NCBI GenBank assembly: GCA_022578965.1
Contig: MU400635.1
Location: 1 to 64,000 of the forward strand
Origin: Xylaria sp. FL1777
Taxonomy: Eukaryota > Ascomycota > Sordariomycetes > Xylariales > Xylariaceae
Length of the DNA: 64,000 bases
Reading direction: 5' to 3'
Within the stretch, counting starts at the first letter, position 1; every line of letters begins with the position of its first letter. Positions 35,739 through 45,291 of this stretch are shown in pieces. The notes below the pieces were generated by a model, which searched no databases, was not told the origin of the DNA, and worked only from the letters and a program-made list of their open reading frames with translations. The translations under genes and the position numbers were made by a program.

Positions 35739-37823
35739 TCAATCATCGAGCCCACCCCACTCGTCATCACTGCTCTTTTGTTCTTGGGTATCATCATTAG
35801 GCCCTTGCAGCTTTCTTTTTTTACTGCTGGCGATGGCTTCACGTCTGTTATTCTCCTTCCGCCTCTCCCACGCACTCTTAGTTGTGATCTTATTCATATT
35901 CCCACGTCGCGATTCAATCCCACGCTGTTTGATTTTCTTCTTTTCATCTTTACTGATGTTGGGAAGCGAATCGAAAAGCCACCTTGGTACACCCTCGTTG
36001 TCGGCCTTGCCAGCCTGCTTCTCACTTTGAGAAATGACGTTTGCAATACTCTTAAGATACTGGACGTCGTCTTTGGTATAGAACGTGCATGCAATTCCCT
36101 TCTCCCCTGCTCGTCCTGTCCGCCCAACACGATGAACGTATGCCGCGGCCGAAGTGGGCACATCATAGTTTATAACGCCGGATACCCCTCTGAAGTCTAG
36201 GCCTCTCATGAGAAGGTCGGTGGTTACCAGGGCCCAGATCTCGCCCAATCTAAATCTTCGTACGATATCTGAACGAGCAGAGGCAGAGAGTGATGAGTGA
36301 AGCGTGGCAATACGAGAGGGCCCGCCGGCTTCAACCGGGAACTCGAACTTGAGCTCGCTATGTAGAGCTGTGGCGCGTTCGATCGTCTGTGTGAACACAA
36401 GAATCGGTAGGCTCATGTGTGGCACCGAAGCGCTTGACGACTGGGGGTGAAGTATTTGACGTAAAGCGAAAAGTTTTCCTTGCTCAGTTGCGCAGTAGAC
36501 TAGTTTGTGATCGATGCTCGGGACAGCTGTGTCCTTCAAACCTACTACGAGACGAACAAGGGGGACTACATGGTTATCGGAAGTTCGTGCGCTCAGTTGG
36601 TTTGATATCAGTTCTTCAATGTGTGCTCCCATGGTGGCGGAATAACACCTCAACCGTAGAGAAGGATTGACGCAAGCGGACCATATTTTCAATGTTTGCT
36701 CTAGAAACCGTTGTTCGAGGAGGACGTCCCCCTCATCTAGGATTAATGATCGAACAGTAGGTAGTGTCCGAGACTTTAGAAAGTTCCCGAATAATAGGGG
36801 TGTTGTAATAATAATATCTGCTTTCGTAATGGTTTCTTTCTTTGCTTCATCGTTTTCGTCGAGGTCACTCTCAACGAGGCTATCGTTGTCCTCGTTTTCT
36901 GAGCTTGATTCTTCGTTGTCATCGTTTCTCTCCGCCCGGCCCTCGGCCGGTATTTTCATCCCCTTCCTCATCAAAACAATCTTGACCCCAGTATTCTTCG
37001 TGAGTTTTCGCCCCTCATTAGTGATCTGCTCAGCTAGTTCTTTTGTAGGAGCCACGACGATTGTTTCCAGTATGCGATCTTTTGTAACCTCGGCCCTTCG
37101 CCGTAGCACGTCATTGATGGCAGGAATCAAAAACGCCAAGGTCTTTCCACTTCCTGTAGGAGCCACGGCAAGAAAGTGAATGCCAGTTCCGGGTTCGATG
37201 CCTAAGTCAGCGGCCGCTGCAGCAGGTACGGCCATCTCGGGACGGATCAAAAGGGGAAGAGAACCTAGTTGCACTTCGGTTGGTATCCGATAGCCTTGAT
37301 TCGCTAGGTTCTCTTCCAATCGGGGCGACAATTTCCACGTAGTCCGTATCTGTGTAAAAGAGACCAAGGGTTGGGGAAAGAGGACCTTTTTTGCATCCTT
37401 TGCCTTGACTTTCGAGACATCCTTCTTCTTTTGCTTTGATTTTGCAATTTTCGATTTCTGGTTCTCATGGTTTGACAGGAGAGTGAACTTGAGACGGTGT
37501 GATCGCAAGACTTGTCGGACCTCGTCATCATCGAGAAGTGAAGGTTCGGGTTTAGGCTCCTCCTTGGCCGATTCTAGAATTACGGTTGGTTGCACAGCGG
37601 GCTTGGATTGCTTAGAGTCCCGGGGGGCGAAGAAGTCAAGCGACGGATCCTCAGTCTCGGCATGGCTTCTACCAAATTCACTTTCTTGCTCGTCCCTTTT
37701 CCGCTTGAGTCGCTTGTCGTGATACAATTGGGGATTCTGGGTCTTGGGAGCAGGTTTGAATTCGAACGGTTGGACAGAAGACGACTTTTTAACGCCACGG
37801 GACAAGATCTTGAGGACGTCCAT
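35739..37823 (-). CDS. ROK1: ATP-dependent RNA helicase ROK1
   Basis: A single exon of 694 residues. The N-terminus MDVLKILSRGVKK and NPQLYHD is characteristic of Rok1/DDX52 and not of other DEAD-box proteins. Helicase motifs in order: YRIPTEVQ (Q motif, about 178-185), APTGSGKT (I, 221-228), PTKELAEQ (Ia, 259-266), TP (Ib, 341), motif II at 363-366 which reads DEGD rather than DEAD, SAT (III, 395-397), LVFTQT (IV), TDLLMRGLD (V) and HRVGRTGRAG (VI). An acidic insertion lies at about 298-330. Rok1 acts in the nucleolus in early cleavages of pre-rRNA for the 40S subunit. It is divergent from RPN11 across about 700 bp. The C-terminal basic tail fits RNA binding. The motif II change is discussed as a finding. 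Confidence 0.92.
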   Translation of the reverse strand: MDVLKILSRGVKKSSSVQPFEFKPAPKTQNPQLYHDKRLKRKRDEQESEFGRSHAETEDPSLDFFAPRDSKQSKPAVQPTVILESAKEEPKPEPSLLDDDEVRQVLRSHRLKFTLLSNHENQKSKIAKSKQKKKDVSKVKAKDAKKVLFPQPLVSFTQIRTTWKLSPRLEENLANQGYRIPTEVQLGSLPLLIRPEMAVPAAAAADLGIEPGTGIHFLAVAPTGSGKTLAFLIPAINDVLRRRAEVTKDRILETIVVAPTKELAEQITNEGRKLTKNTGVKIVLMRKGMKIPAEGRAERNDDNEESSSENEDNDSLVESDLDENDEAKKETITKADIIITTPLLFGNFLKSRTLPTVRSLILDEGDVLLEQRFLEQTLKIWSACVNPSLRLRCYSATMGAHIEELISNQLSARTSDNHVVPLVRLVVGLKDTAVPSIDHKLVYCATEQGKLFALRQILHPQSSSASVPHMSLPILVFTQTIERATALHSELKFEFPVEAGGPSRIATLHSSLSASARSDIVRRFRLGEIWALVTTDLLMRGLDFRGVSGVINYDVPTSAAAYVHRVGRTGRAGEKGIACTFYTKDDVQYLKSIANVISQSEKQAGKADNEGVPRWLFDSLPNISKDEKKKIKQRGIESRRGNMNKITTKSAWERRKENNRREAIASSKKRKLQGPNDDTQEQKSSDDEWGGLDD

Positions 37824-38521
37824 GATGGGCGCACGTATGTGGCCAAGGCTAAGCGCCCTAATGTGTGAGGTACAGTCACACCTCTCTCGCTGTAGAGCTG
37901 TAGCCTGGGAAACAAACTGAGTCTAGATGTTCAGAGCTGGATTGTCGAAATAGAAAAATATGGCGAAGAGTACATAGTAGGCAGGTGATAAGATAAGAAG
38001 ACCGAGCTGGATAGTTGCATATATTTTAACAACATTGGCGGTACTTACATGAACTGCATGTGCCCCGCATGTATGTACCTCTGTGAATGTAGGTACATGT
38101 CTACTATGATATAGATGGGTATCAAAATAGGTATATACCCTTTGCCTAGTACTACTGATGATTAAGTCAGCTCAAGGGCTGTTGTACTACTATGTACAGA
38201 TGCCACCTGTAGGCAGATCCGGGTTTCGTCACGTCAAGCTCTATCTACATGTAATCCACCTACCTGTTCGTGTGTAGGTAATACAGCACCTACCTACCTA
38301 AGGTATACAGCTGCGCATCTACAACTTATAGTGTCCCAGCAGCTCACCAACGCCACTTCATTTCACAATTCAGTAGCCCGGCCACACTCAATCCAATCTC
38401 CTCCCTCAACATCTTGTGCCTGTCCTGCACATCCTCTACCAGCGCACAATAGCTAGCCACATTACGACCTTACGACCTTACGATCCTACGTACCCGAAGA
38501 AACCTCCGCCGATCTGCCAAA
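37824..38521. promoter_or_regulatory. Divergent promoter ROK1/RPN11 with TACCTA palindromes
   Basis: The 698 bp between the two start codons contain many GTAGGTA/TACCTAC words (about 38040-38310), including runs such as ACCTACCTACC. Similar sequence occurs upstream of RTC1. A repeated ACGACCTTACGA lies at about 38463-38484. Binding factors are unknown. Confidence 0.45.
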
Positions 38522-39681
38522 ATGGACCGGTTGAACCGCATGCTGGCGGGTGCGACAGGCATGGGCGGCCTTGGAGCAACGCCTGGAACGGTATGGGACG
38601 TCCCTTAACGCCCTGTGTCAATACAGACGGCGCAAGCGTGTCAGCCGGACGAGCAGCCAGCGAACTGACGAGTACACGTGAATAGGACAACCAAAACCTG
38701 ATAGATAACTCCGAGACTGTCTATATCTCTTCCCTGGCGCTGCTGAAGATGTTACGGCATGGCCGAGCCGGTGTTCCTATGGAAGTCATGGGCCTGATGT
38801 TGGGCGAGTTTGTCGACGACTTCACAGTCCGCGTGGTGGATGTTTTTGCCATGCCCCAAAGTGGTACCGGTGTCAGTGTCGAGGCCGTCGATCCTGTTTT
38901 CCAGCAGAAGATGATGGACATGTTAACGCAGACCGGAAGGTAAGGGAGGGCCCGCTCTCCTCTCGCTCGTCGCATTTTAACAGGTGGTCTTAGGCCCGAA
39001 TCGGTCGTCGGTTGGTATCACTCCCATCCCGGCTTCGGCTGTTGGCTCTCCTCGGTCGATATCAATACCCAACAGTCCTTTGAACAATTAACTCCTCGCG
39101 CCGTCGCCGTTGTTGTGGACCCCATACAGTCCGTCAAGGGCAAGGTCGTTATTGATGCGTTCCGACTCATCAACCCACAGTCTCTGATGCTTGGTCAGGA
39201 GCCGAGACAGAGTACGTCCAACTTGGGTCATCTCAACAAGCCTTCTATACAAGCCCTCATTCACGGCCTCAACCGACACTACTACTCGATTGGAATCAAT
39301 TATCGGAAGACTGCCTTGGAAGAGAACATGCTCATGAACCTTCATAAGCATGTTTGGACGGAAGCTTTGGAGATGGAGGACTTTCGACATGAAGGTGACC
39401 GTAACAAGGATCATTTCAAGAGACTAGTCACGCTAGCTGAGGGATACGAGAAGAGAGTCAAGGAGGAGACTGAATTGACGAAAGATCAACTCAAGACCCG
39501 CTACGTTGGCAAACTCGACCCAAAGAAGCACTTGGAAGACGTCGGTCAGCAGCTGATTGAGGATAATATTGTGTCTGTATCCCGACAGATGATCGATAAG
39601 GAAGCCACAATGCCAAAAAAGGATGCCGTTTCTAATGGACAAGCTAACGGTGACCACATGGATGAGGACGAGGAGCTGTGA
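38522..39681 (+). CDS. RPN11: 26S proteasome regulatory subunit RPN11 (JAMM deubiquitinase)
   Basis: Three exons: 38522-38590, 38686-38939 and 38994-39681 (introns 95 and 54 bp), 336 residues, close to the usual size. The MPN+/JAMM zinc site is complete: the glutamate in [13 protein letters not shown], and [14 protein letters not shown] (HxHx7SxxD), placed right after the second intron. This is the lid metalloprotease that removes ubiquitin chains from substrates entering the proteasome. The C-terminal half (helical RPN8/RPN11 scaffold region) is intact to the acidic end. Exon 1 encodes only the short [11 protein letters not shown] leader. The gene is divergent from ROK1. Confidence 0.97.
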
Positions 39682-40214
39682 TTGTATGTACATAGGCTAG
39701 GGTAATCACATCACAGTCTTCGGCCTGTGACTATGTATCATAGGCGTTGGAACGGACTAGCGGGTTCTGGTCTTAAAGACAATGATGACTTGCATTCAAG
39801 CTAAGCTTTGAGCCTAGCATCCCCCGCTAAATCAGGATATACTCTATCGTGATCTACGATTAAAACTGTGATCGAGTGAAACCACCACTTTGAAATCTCC
39901 TCATAATTCGAAGGGGCAGCCTATACTGGCATACGCTAGTTGTGTCCGGTAAACAATGTTCATTGTGTGGTAAGAATTCGATTGTAAGTATCTTGTTTTC
40001 TGCTCAAAGACTGAGTTGAATATGAAAATAATGGGAAAAGGACACTGTCACAAATAGACAAAGGAGTGTCTCATACAAGTAGCTGCCTTCCAGCCCTATT
40101 TTCGAATTTAATCGTCATATTAAACCGATTCTAATTATTAAAGGACATTTACGCTGGGACATGCTTTGATAGTAAGTTCTCCCTTCCAGAATAACCAGTA
40201 CATTTATTGTTCAG
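39682..40214. other. Intergenic spacer
   Basis: RPN11 3' region and promoter of the next gene; nothing else seen. Confidence 0.4.
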
Positions 40215-41357
40215 ATGATCCCCAACCCATTTAGTTTTCTTAAGGCTTGGTGCTGCTCCCCCAGGAAGCGATCAAGACCTAGTAGCCCAATTCGTCGTGC
40301 CGGTCACTACAACTCGAGGCTTCGAACCAATATGGGCTGGGTGGTCCCAGTTTGCACTGCGCCGGACGCCATCAAGCGCCCGGACTCTCTATCGAACGAA
40401 TCATCTTATACGACGGGCCCTGCAACTTCACACCCCCGTGTCATGCCAGAAGGCCGGTCATCAACGACAATCCCCTCAAGCGTGAAATGGTCCACAACCA
40501 ACATGAGCCACGAGGAGCTGAAAGAGCTCTTCAATCTCGTGCATGAGACGCTTAAGCATATCCCGTACGCGATCTGCGGCCTAGCAGCTCTCATCGACCA
40601 CGGCTTCAAGGGACGCAAGGCGAGCCGGATTTCGATCATATGCCCCCAGGAAAGCAAAAACAACGTCAAGGCCTGGGCTGCCGCGCGAGGTTACGAGATT
40701 TTCGTCGACTCAATCGGGTTACCCATGAGAGATAGATCGGTCCGCAGAGTGCGCATCAAGTACGTCGAGTCCGGCTTCGAGAAGTTACAGCGCGTGCGCT
40801 CGAGCTTCAGCAACGCCACCGTGCTCTCCCTCACGAGCCAACTCGACAACATCGCAGCAGGCTACCTCGACAACCGCCGGCGCGGCGACTCGCGCGCCCT
40901 AACGACCATAGCGCAGGACGTGTTCTTCTGTCTCGAGCTCATGGCGTCGCGGCGCGAGAGCGTCGACTCCCGCCTCCTACCCACCTTTCTCGGGGAGGAC
41001 TTCTTCGCGGATTTCACGGGTCGATACGTGGCTGCTCGCCCGGAGATGGCGAGGGCGGGCATCGACGTGAGCGCGGTGCTCGCGAAACATCGCGCCGCGG
41101 CGGCCCTGAGGGAGCACGACGGCATGCTGAGGGAGTACGGGATGAACGGCGACGTCGTCCCGTCGCACCCAGGCCAGTTCGAGGGCATGCGGAACCTCGG
41201 CAATAGCAAGAGCGTGTATACGCTTGCTGAGCGCGACTTGCATGTGCCGCCTACGCCGAGAACGACGGGTCAAGGAGGTCCCGGACGGAGCCTTACGGAG
41301 CGCAGGGCGCCGGCTACTCCCAGGGTTGCCGAAAGACCTGTCGCCGACTGGGTTTAG
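40215..41357 (+). CDS. Hypothetical fungal protein, 380 residues
   Basis: A single exon of 380 residues. The first 100 residues are basic, Ser/Pro-rich and likely disordered. A folded core follows from about residue 95: HEELKELFNLVHETLKHIPYAICGLAALIDHGF and then RISIICPQESKNNVKAWAAARG, a layout resembling a nucleotidyltransferase-like fold used in many fungal orphan proteins (a helix, a GxxAL segment, then a beta strand), but no catalytic DxD is visible. Two helical stretches and a Pro/Arg-rich tail end the protein. GC content rises in the second half. No enzymatic role is claimed. It stands alone between RPN11 and the GMC enzyme. Confidence 0.65.
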   Translation: MIPNPFSFLKAWCCSPRKRSRPSSPIRRAGHYNSRLRTNMGWVVPVCTAPDAIKRPDSLSNESSYTTGPATSHPRVMPEGRSSTTIPSSVKWSTTNMSHEELKELFNLVHETLKHIPYAICGLAALIDHGFKGRKASRISIICPQESKNNVKAWAAARGYEIFVDSIGLPMRDRSVRRVRIKYVESGFEKLQRVRSSFSNATVLSLTSQLDNIAAGYLDNRRRGDSRALTTIAQDVFFCLELMASRRESVDSRLLPTFLGEDFFADFTGRYVAARPEMARAGIDVSAVLAKHRAAAALREHDGMLREYGMNGDVVPSHPGQFEGMRNLGNSKSVYTLAERDLHVPPTPRTTGQGGPGRSLTERRAPATPRVAERPVADWV

Positions 41358-41631
41358 ATACATTAAGTAATTCGTTGTAGGACTAAATATGCAAGTGACT
41401 TAGGCCGCTCCGGTAAGTTACGTTTAAGTTACCCCTCTTCATGCAATGATGATTTAGTTGACCTTATTTGCGGTATGTGCCGAGCTACATGGATATTTAT
41501 GTATAATAGACGAAATTAATAGCCCGATCTAGATAATATTAAACTTAGGGATTCGTATTAAAGCCTACATTGCACTGCTGCATGTTGTGATTTGTTTATA
41601 TTTATATAGCGTTATATAGTATAAGTAGGTA

Positions 41632-43364
41632 TTACAGCAACCAAGTAGCCAGGATTCTCTCAGCTCCCTTCTCCGCAGCAACCATGACACCAAATTGCGG
41701 GTTTACAGTTAGGGGGGAGACGATCGACGCATCTACGACGTGGATATTAGTCGTACCGATGACTTTAGTGTTCGCGTCGACGCAAGCCCCGATCCTACAG
41801 GAGCTGGACCAGTGTTGCACCGAACCAACGGCGTACGCGGAATACGTGGTGATATAGTTGTAAATCTCCTGCACTGTGGAGTGTCGAGGAATATTTAGAG
41901 GTGTAAGCCCTGTCGGAGAAGGAGCCTGGGGCGTCGAACTCGGGAGATGCTCGAAGATCGAGTGGATGAATTTGGCGATGTTCATCCCGTCTCGCGGGTT
42001 GGAGTAGTACACGCCGGAACTAACCGTGGGGATAAATTTACCGTCAGATGAAAGAATCACTCGTCCTGTTGACAGCAATCCTGAAGTGCCGTATACATTC
42101 ATCGTTATCGTGTTGTTGCCCTTGAAGTCGCCGAATCCCGACGAGTCAATCGTTCCCTGCACCCCTGTCTTGCTGCCGTCTGGGTTAGGGACGTAGCCCC
42201 AGAAGACAGAGGTCTGCGAAGCAACAGCGTAGGGACCGCTACGGTTGTTCACGTATAGGTCTCTGTCTGACGGCACGGGGTCATTGTAACTATGCGTGTA
42301 CGACTCTATCGCCGGTCCAGAGAGCTCGATGAAGGTATTAGGGTTATCGAAGAGGCCTTTGCCCACCTCATTGTTGATGATCCAGTTAGAAGCGTTGGAC
42401 GACAACTGAGAAAGCATGTCAGACGGGCCAATGCCGGAATGCATGAGAAGTCCCGGTGACGCGATTGCCCCAGTACTGACGATCACTCGTCCTCTGGGCG
42501 TAAGCGGGATGCTGATATTGCGGTTATTCGCCGTAGCCCGGACGCAAGAAGCAGTTCCCCGGATTTGGTTAATACTTTGAACGCGTACACCGGTCTCCAA
42601 ACGGAAATTCCTGCGCTTCAGGGCATCTTGAAGATGGGTACGTACAGGCCCTCCTCGCTGGCCATCGATATAGTTGTAAGCCGGTCTCCCGAATACTTTG
42701 TCCTTGTTATTCGGTTGGTCGTTGATTGACACATTGGAAAACCCAGCAGAACCCACGAGCCACTCTTTAGCTGCATTGTAGCCGCTTTGTAGGTAAAATT
42801 TGTCGTCACGAGAGTACTCCGTCACGGGCTTCTGCTTTGCTAGAAGCCTCTTGGTAGCGCCTTGAACGTCGGCACTCTTCCACCCTGCGGGATGATAATC
42901 GTCCCAGTCTGACGCCGGGGGCTGAAAAAACAGACCTGCGTTGATGGCGCTGTTGCCGCCGATGGTGCATGCTTGATAGCTGTTGACGACGCCTGGTGGG
43001 CAAATAAGAGTTTCGCTGCCGTTGAATATACTCTTGTCTGGTGAAAGTTAGCGCGCTGTTCAGTCTTGCATCCCAGGTCGTGGTACTTACACAGTCCAGG
43101 GACATCAACACGGCTAAGCGATTGCCCGGCGAGCCACTCAGGCTTCTCTGTTCCTCCTGTGATAGCATAAGATGGGCCACCAATTTCAAGTAGAAGCGTC
43201 TTCTTCCCGGCTTCGCTCAGTCGGTCTGCTACGATTATCCCGGCAGTGCCAGCTCCAATGACGATGGCATCCCATTTCTGATTTGCCCAATCCGTCAGAG
43301 GAGATGCAGATGAGTAGGCACATAGAGAAGCAGCGGCAACAAGCCACGATGTGGATGACTTCAT
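41632..43364 (-). CDS. Secreted GMC flavoenzyme, cellobiose dehydrogenase-like (flavin domain only)
   Basis: Two exons on the minus strand, 43364-43091 and 43037-41632, intron 53 bp; 559 residues. A signal peptide (about 1-20) precedes the FAD motif VIGAGTAGIIVADRLSEAG and the acidic E at the end of the second strand (TLLLE). CTIGGNSAINAGLFFQP is the second GMC signature, and the C-terminal active site is seen as QHWSSSCRIG followed by VVDASIVSPLTVNPQFGVM, with the catalytic histidine and the asparagine in the position of the second residue. The whole resembles the dehydrogenase domain of cellobiose dehydrogenase, but there is no cytochrome domain before it and no cellulose-binding module after it. 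It probably oxidises a sugar or alcohol outside the cell; the electron acceptor is unknown. Confidence 0.88.
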
Positions 43365-44204
43365 ATTGCCGTAGAGGAGAAGATCGAGCTCGTCCCTGAA
43401 TTCTTTGATCCTGCTCGACTTTACAAAAGCAAACAAAGCTAATTACGGCCCGGGTCTCAACTGTAAAAACAGAGCCTCCCAAACATGACAAGCAATATGG
43501 CCTGAGCTCTACTGCTGTGTCACGCGAGTTATATAAAACGTGTACAGCAGAATTAAGAGTGGTCATTTTGTAATGACTTTCCACAGCTTCTACTTATCTT
43601 TACCTGCCATGTCGTTTCCTTTTCTTCTAGGACTAGTATATCTCTCTTTATTTGATTTGAACCTCGTATTGATAGGTTCCTTAGGGCACAGCTCACCAAT
43701 TCCCGGACGTCAGCCTGTACGACCAATCGGATAGCACTGTACGTGTGGTTCTGTGGACTGATCGACATTGAAGAACAAAAATAACCACCACGAACAAGTC
43801 GGCCGTGCCGTAAATGCGCTGTACAGTGCCAGCTGAACCGCATCAATTCTGGATCTCTTCCGAGCCCTACCCGACTTGGACAGAGCAAAAGTACAGAGAT
43901 CCCGAGCCAAGGAGAGATGTGGCGTTGGCTGGCGTACGATCAGCCCAAGATGTGATTTGCGTTGGTCCCGTGGGATCCACAAGATATGCTGGAGTTTTAC
44001 ACTCATTTCGGGCATAAGAAAACAAGCACAGCAGCCAGCCATGTCCCCGCACACTCCGATTGGCAGGTCAGTATAAGCCTTACCGGCACTTACGCAGTAT
44101 ACTAGGTACATTATGAAAGCACCCTAGACCAAATCACGCCAACATCCCCAAGCTTCAATTCCCACAATCCAACCACACCCCAACCCCAAACTTCCCGTGA
44201 AAAC
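43365..44204. promoter_or_regulatory. Divergent intergenic region, GMC enzyme/deaminase
   Basis: 840 bp between divergent starts. A TTATATAA element lies at about 43529-43536, about 165 bp upstream of the GMC start. Several short frames overlap here but none is convincing. Confidence 0.35.
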
Positions 44205-44720
44205 ATGTCCTTCACACCAACCGAGCTAACCCACCTCCGCCGGGCCGTAGCGCTCGCCGCCTCGGCGCTAGAAGCAGGCGACGCACCCTTCGGGTCGGTG
44301 CTAGCCTCGGGGGCGGGCGTCTCGGTGCGCGAGGACCGCAACCGCATCAAGACGACGGGCGACGCGACGCGGCACCCGGAGTTCGAGCTGGCGCGGTGGG
44401 CGGCGACGAACATGGCGGCGGCGGACCGCGCCGCGGCCACCGTGTACACGTCCGGGGAGCACTGCCCCATGTGTGCCGCCGCGCACGGTTGGGTCGGGCT
44501 GGGGCGCGTCGTGTACGTGGCGAGCGCGGCGCAGCTCGACGCGTGGATGCAGGAGTTCAGGGTGCTGGGGGCCGCCGCCGGGTATGAGTCGCCCGTTGCG
44601 TCGCTTCCTGTGCAGGCTGTTGCGCCGGGCGTGAGGGTCGAGGGCCCTGTGCCTGAGCTCGAGGCTGAGATCAAGGCTTTGCATCGGCGGTATGCGGGGT
44701 TGGGGCCTGTCGCGGAATAG
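44205..44720 (+). CDS. Cytidine/guanine deaminase-family protein
   Basis: A single exon of 171 residues. The zinc-deaminase fold is seen in DAPFGSVLASG, then RHPEFELARWA and SGEHCPMCAAAH. The last gives the two zinc cysteines (CPMC), and HPE stands where most of the family has HAE, with the histidine ligand and glutamate proton shuttle both present. Size and order match small nucleoside or base deaminases (guanine/cytosine-type); which base is used cannot be told. The gene is very GC-rich, more than its neighbours, and compact, without introns. The protein is probably cytosolic. Confidence 0.8.
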   Translation: MSFTPTELTHLRRAVALAASALEAGDAPFGSVLASGAGVSVREDRNRIKTTGDATRHPEFELARWAATNMAAADRAAATVYTSGEHCPMCAAAHGWVGLGRVVYVASAAQLDAWMQEFRVLGAAAGYESPVASLPVQAVAPGVRVEGPVPELEAEIKALHRRYAGLGPVAE

Positions 44721-45291
44721 AGGGCGCAGTGAGTCCCGTGAAGGGATTAACGGTATATATGAATGTCTAAGCTCTGCATCTTCGTGACAATTTGGCCATG
44801 TGATGGTGGCGAGCAAGCTGGTTTAGTGTGCTTGGTGCCTTTGATAATCTATAGGCATTATTCTAACTGGAGTTGGTGCAAGTCTAAGCATGACGAGAAG
44901 GACACTACCGACTTTATTAAAAAGGGGCTATTGCAGCTTATTAAATGTTTACACAAGTTCTAAGCTATGAAAACAATACCTTGATGGCCATTACTGGAGC
45001 TTAGTCATAGTGTTCTTTTCATAGCTAACGTATCTAGACAACCGAAGTTAAAAAGGAAGCATTAAGTTAGAGAATATAATATACCTGGTCCTTGCTCGTT
45101 CCCTAATAACATTAACACATTATATTTTACATGCAAGCCGATAAGCCCTTTATGGTGTATATTACATTATGCGATGTCTCTGGCCAAGGGTATCAATGAG
45201 GCATCTCCCATCTTCCAGCCGCGGCCGTGGTAACCAAAATTGAGTCCGATCCCATTATCTCCTGTTCATCTCGAGCCAGAGAACGACGCCA
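44721..45291. other. Intergenic spacer
   Basis: 3' regions of the deaminase and of RTC1 (convergent); nothing recognised. Confidence 0.4.
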
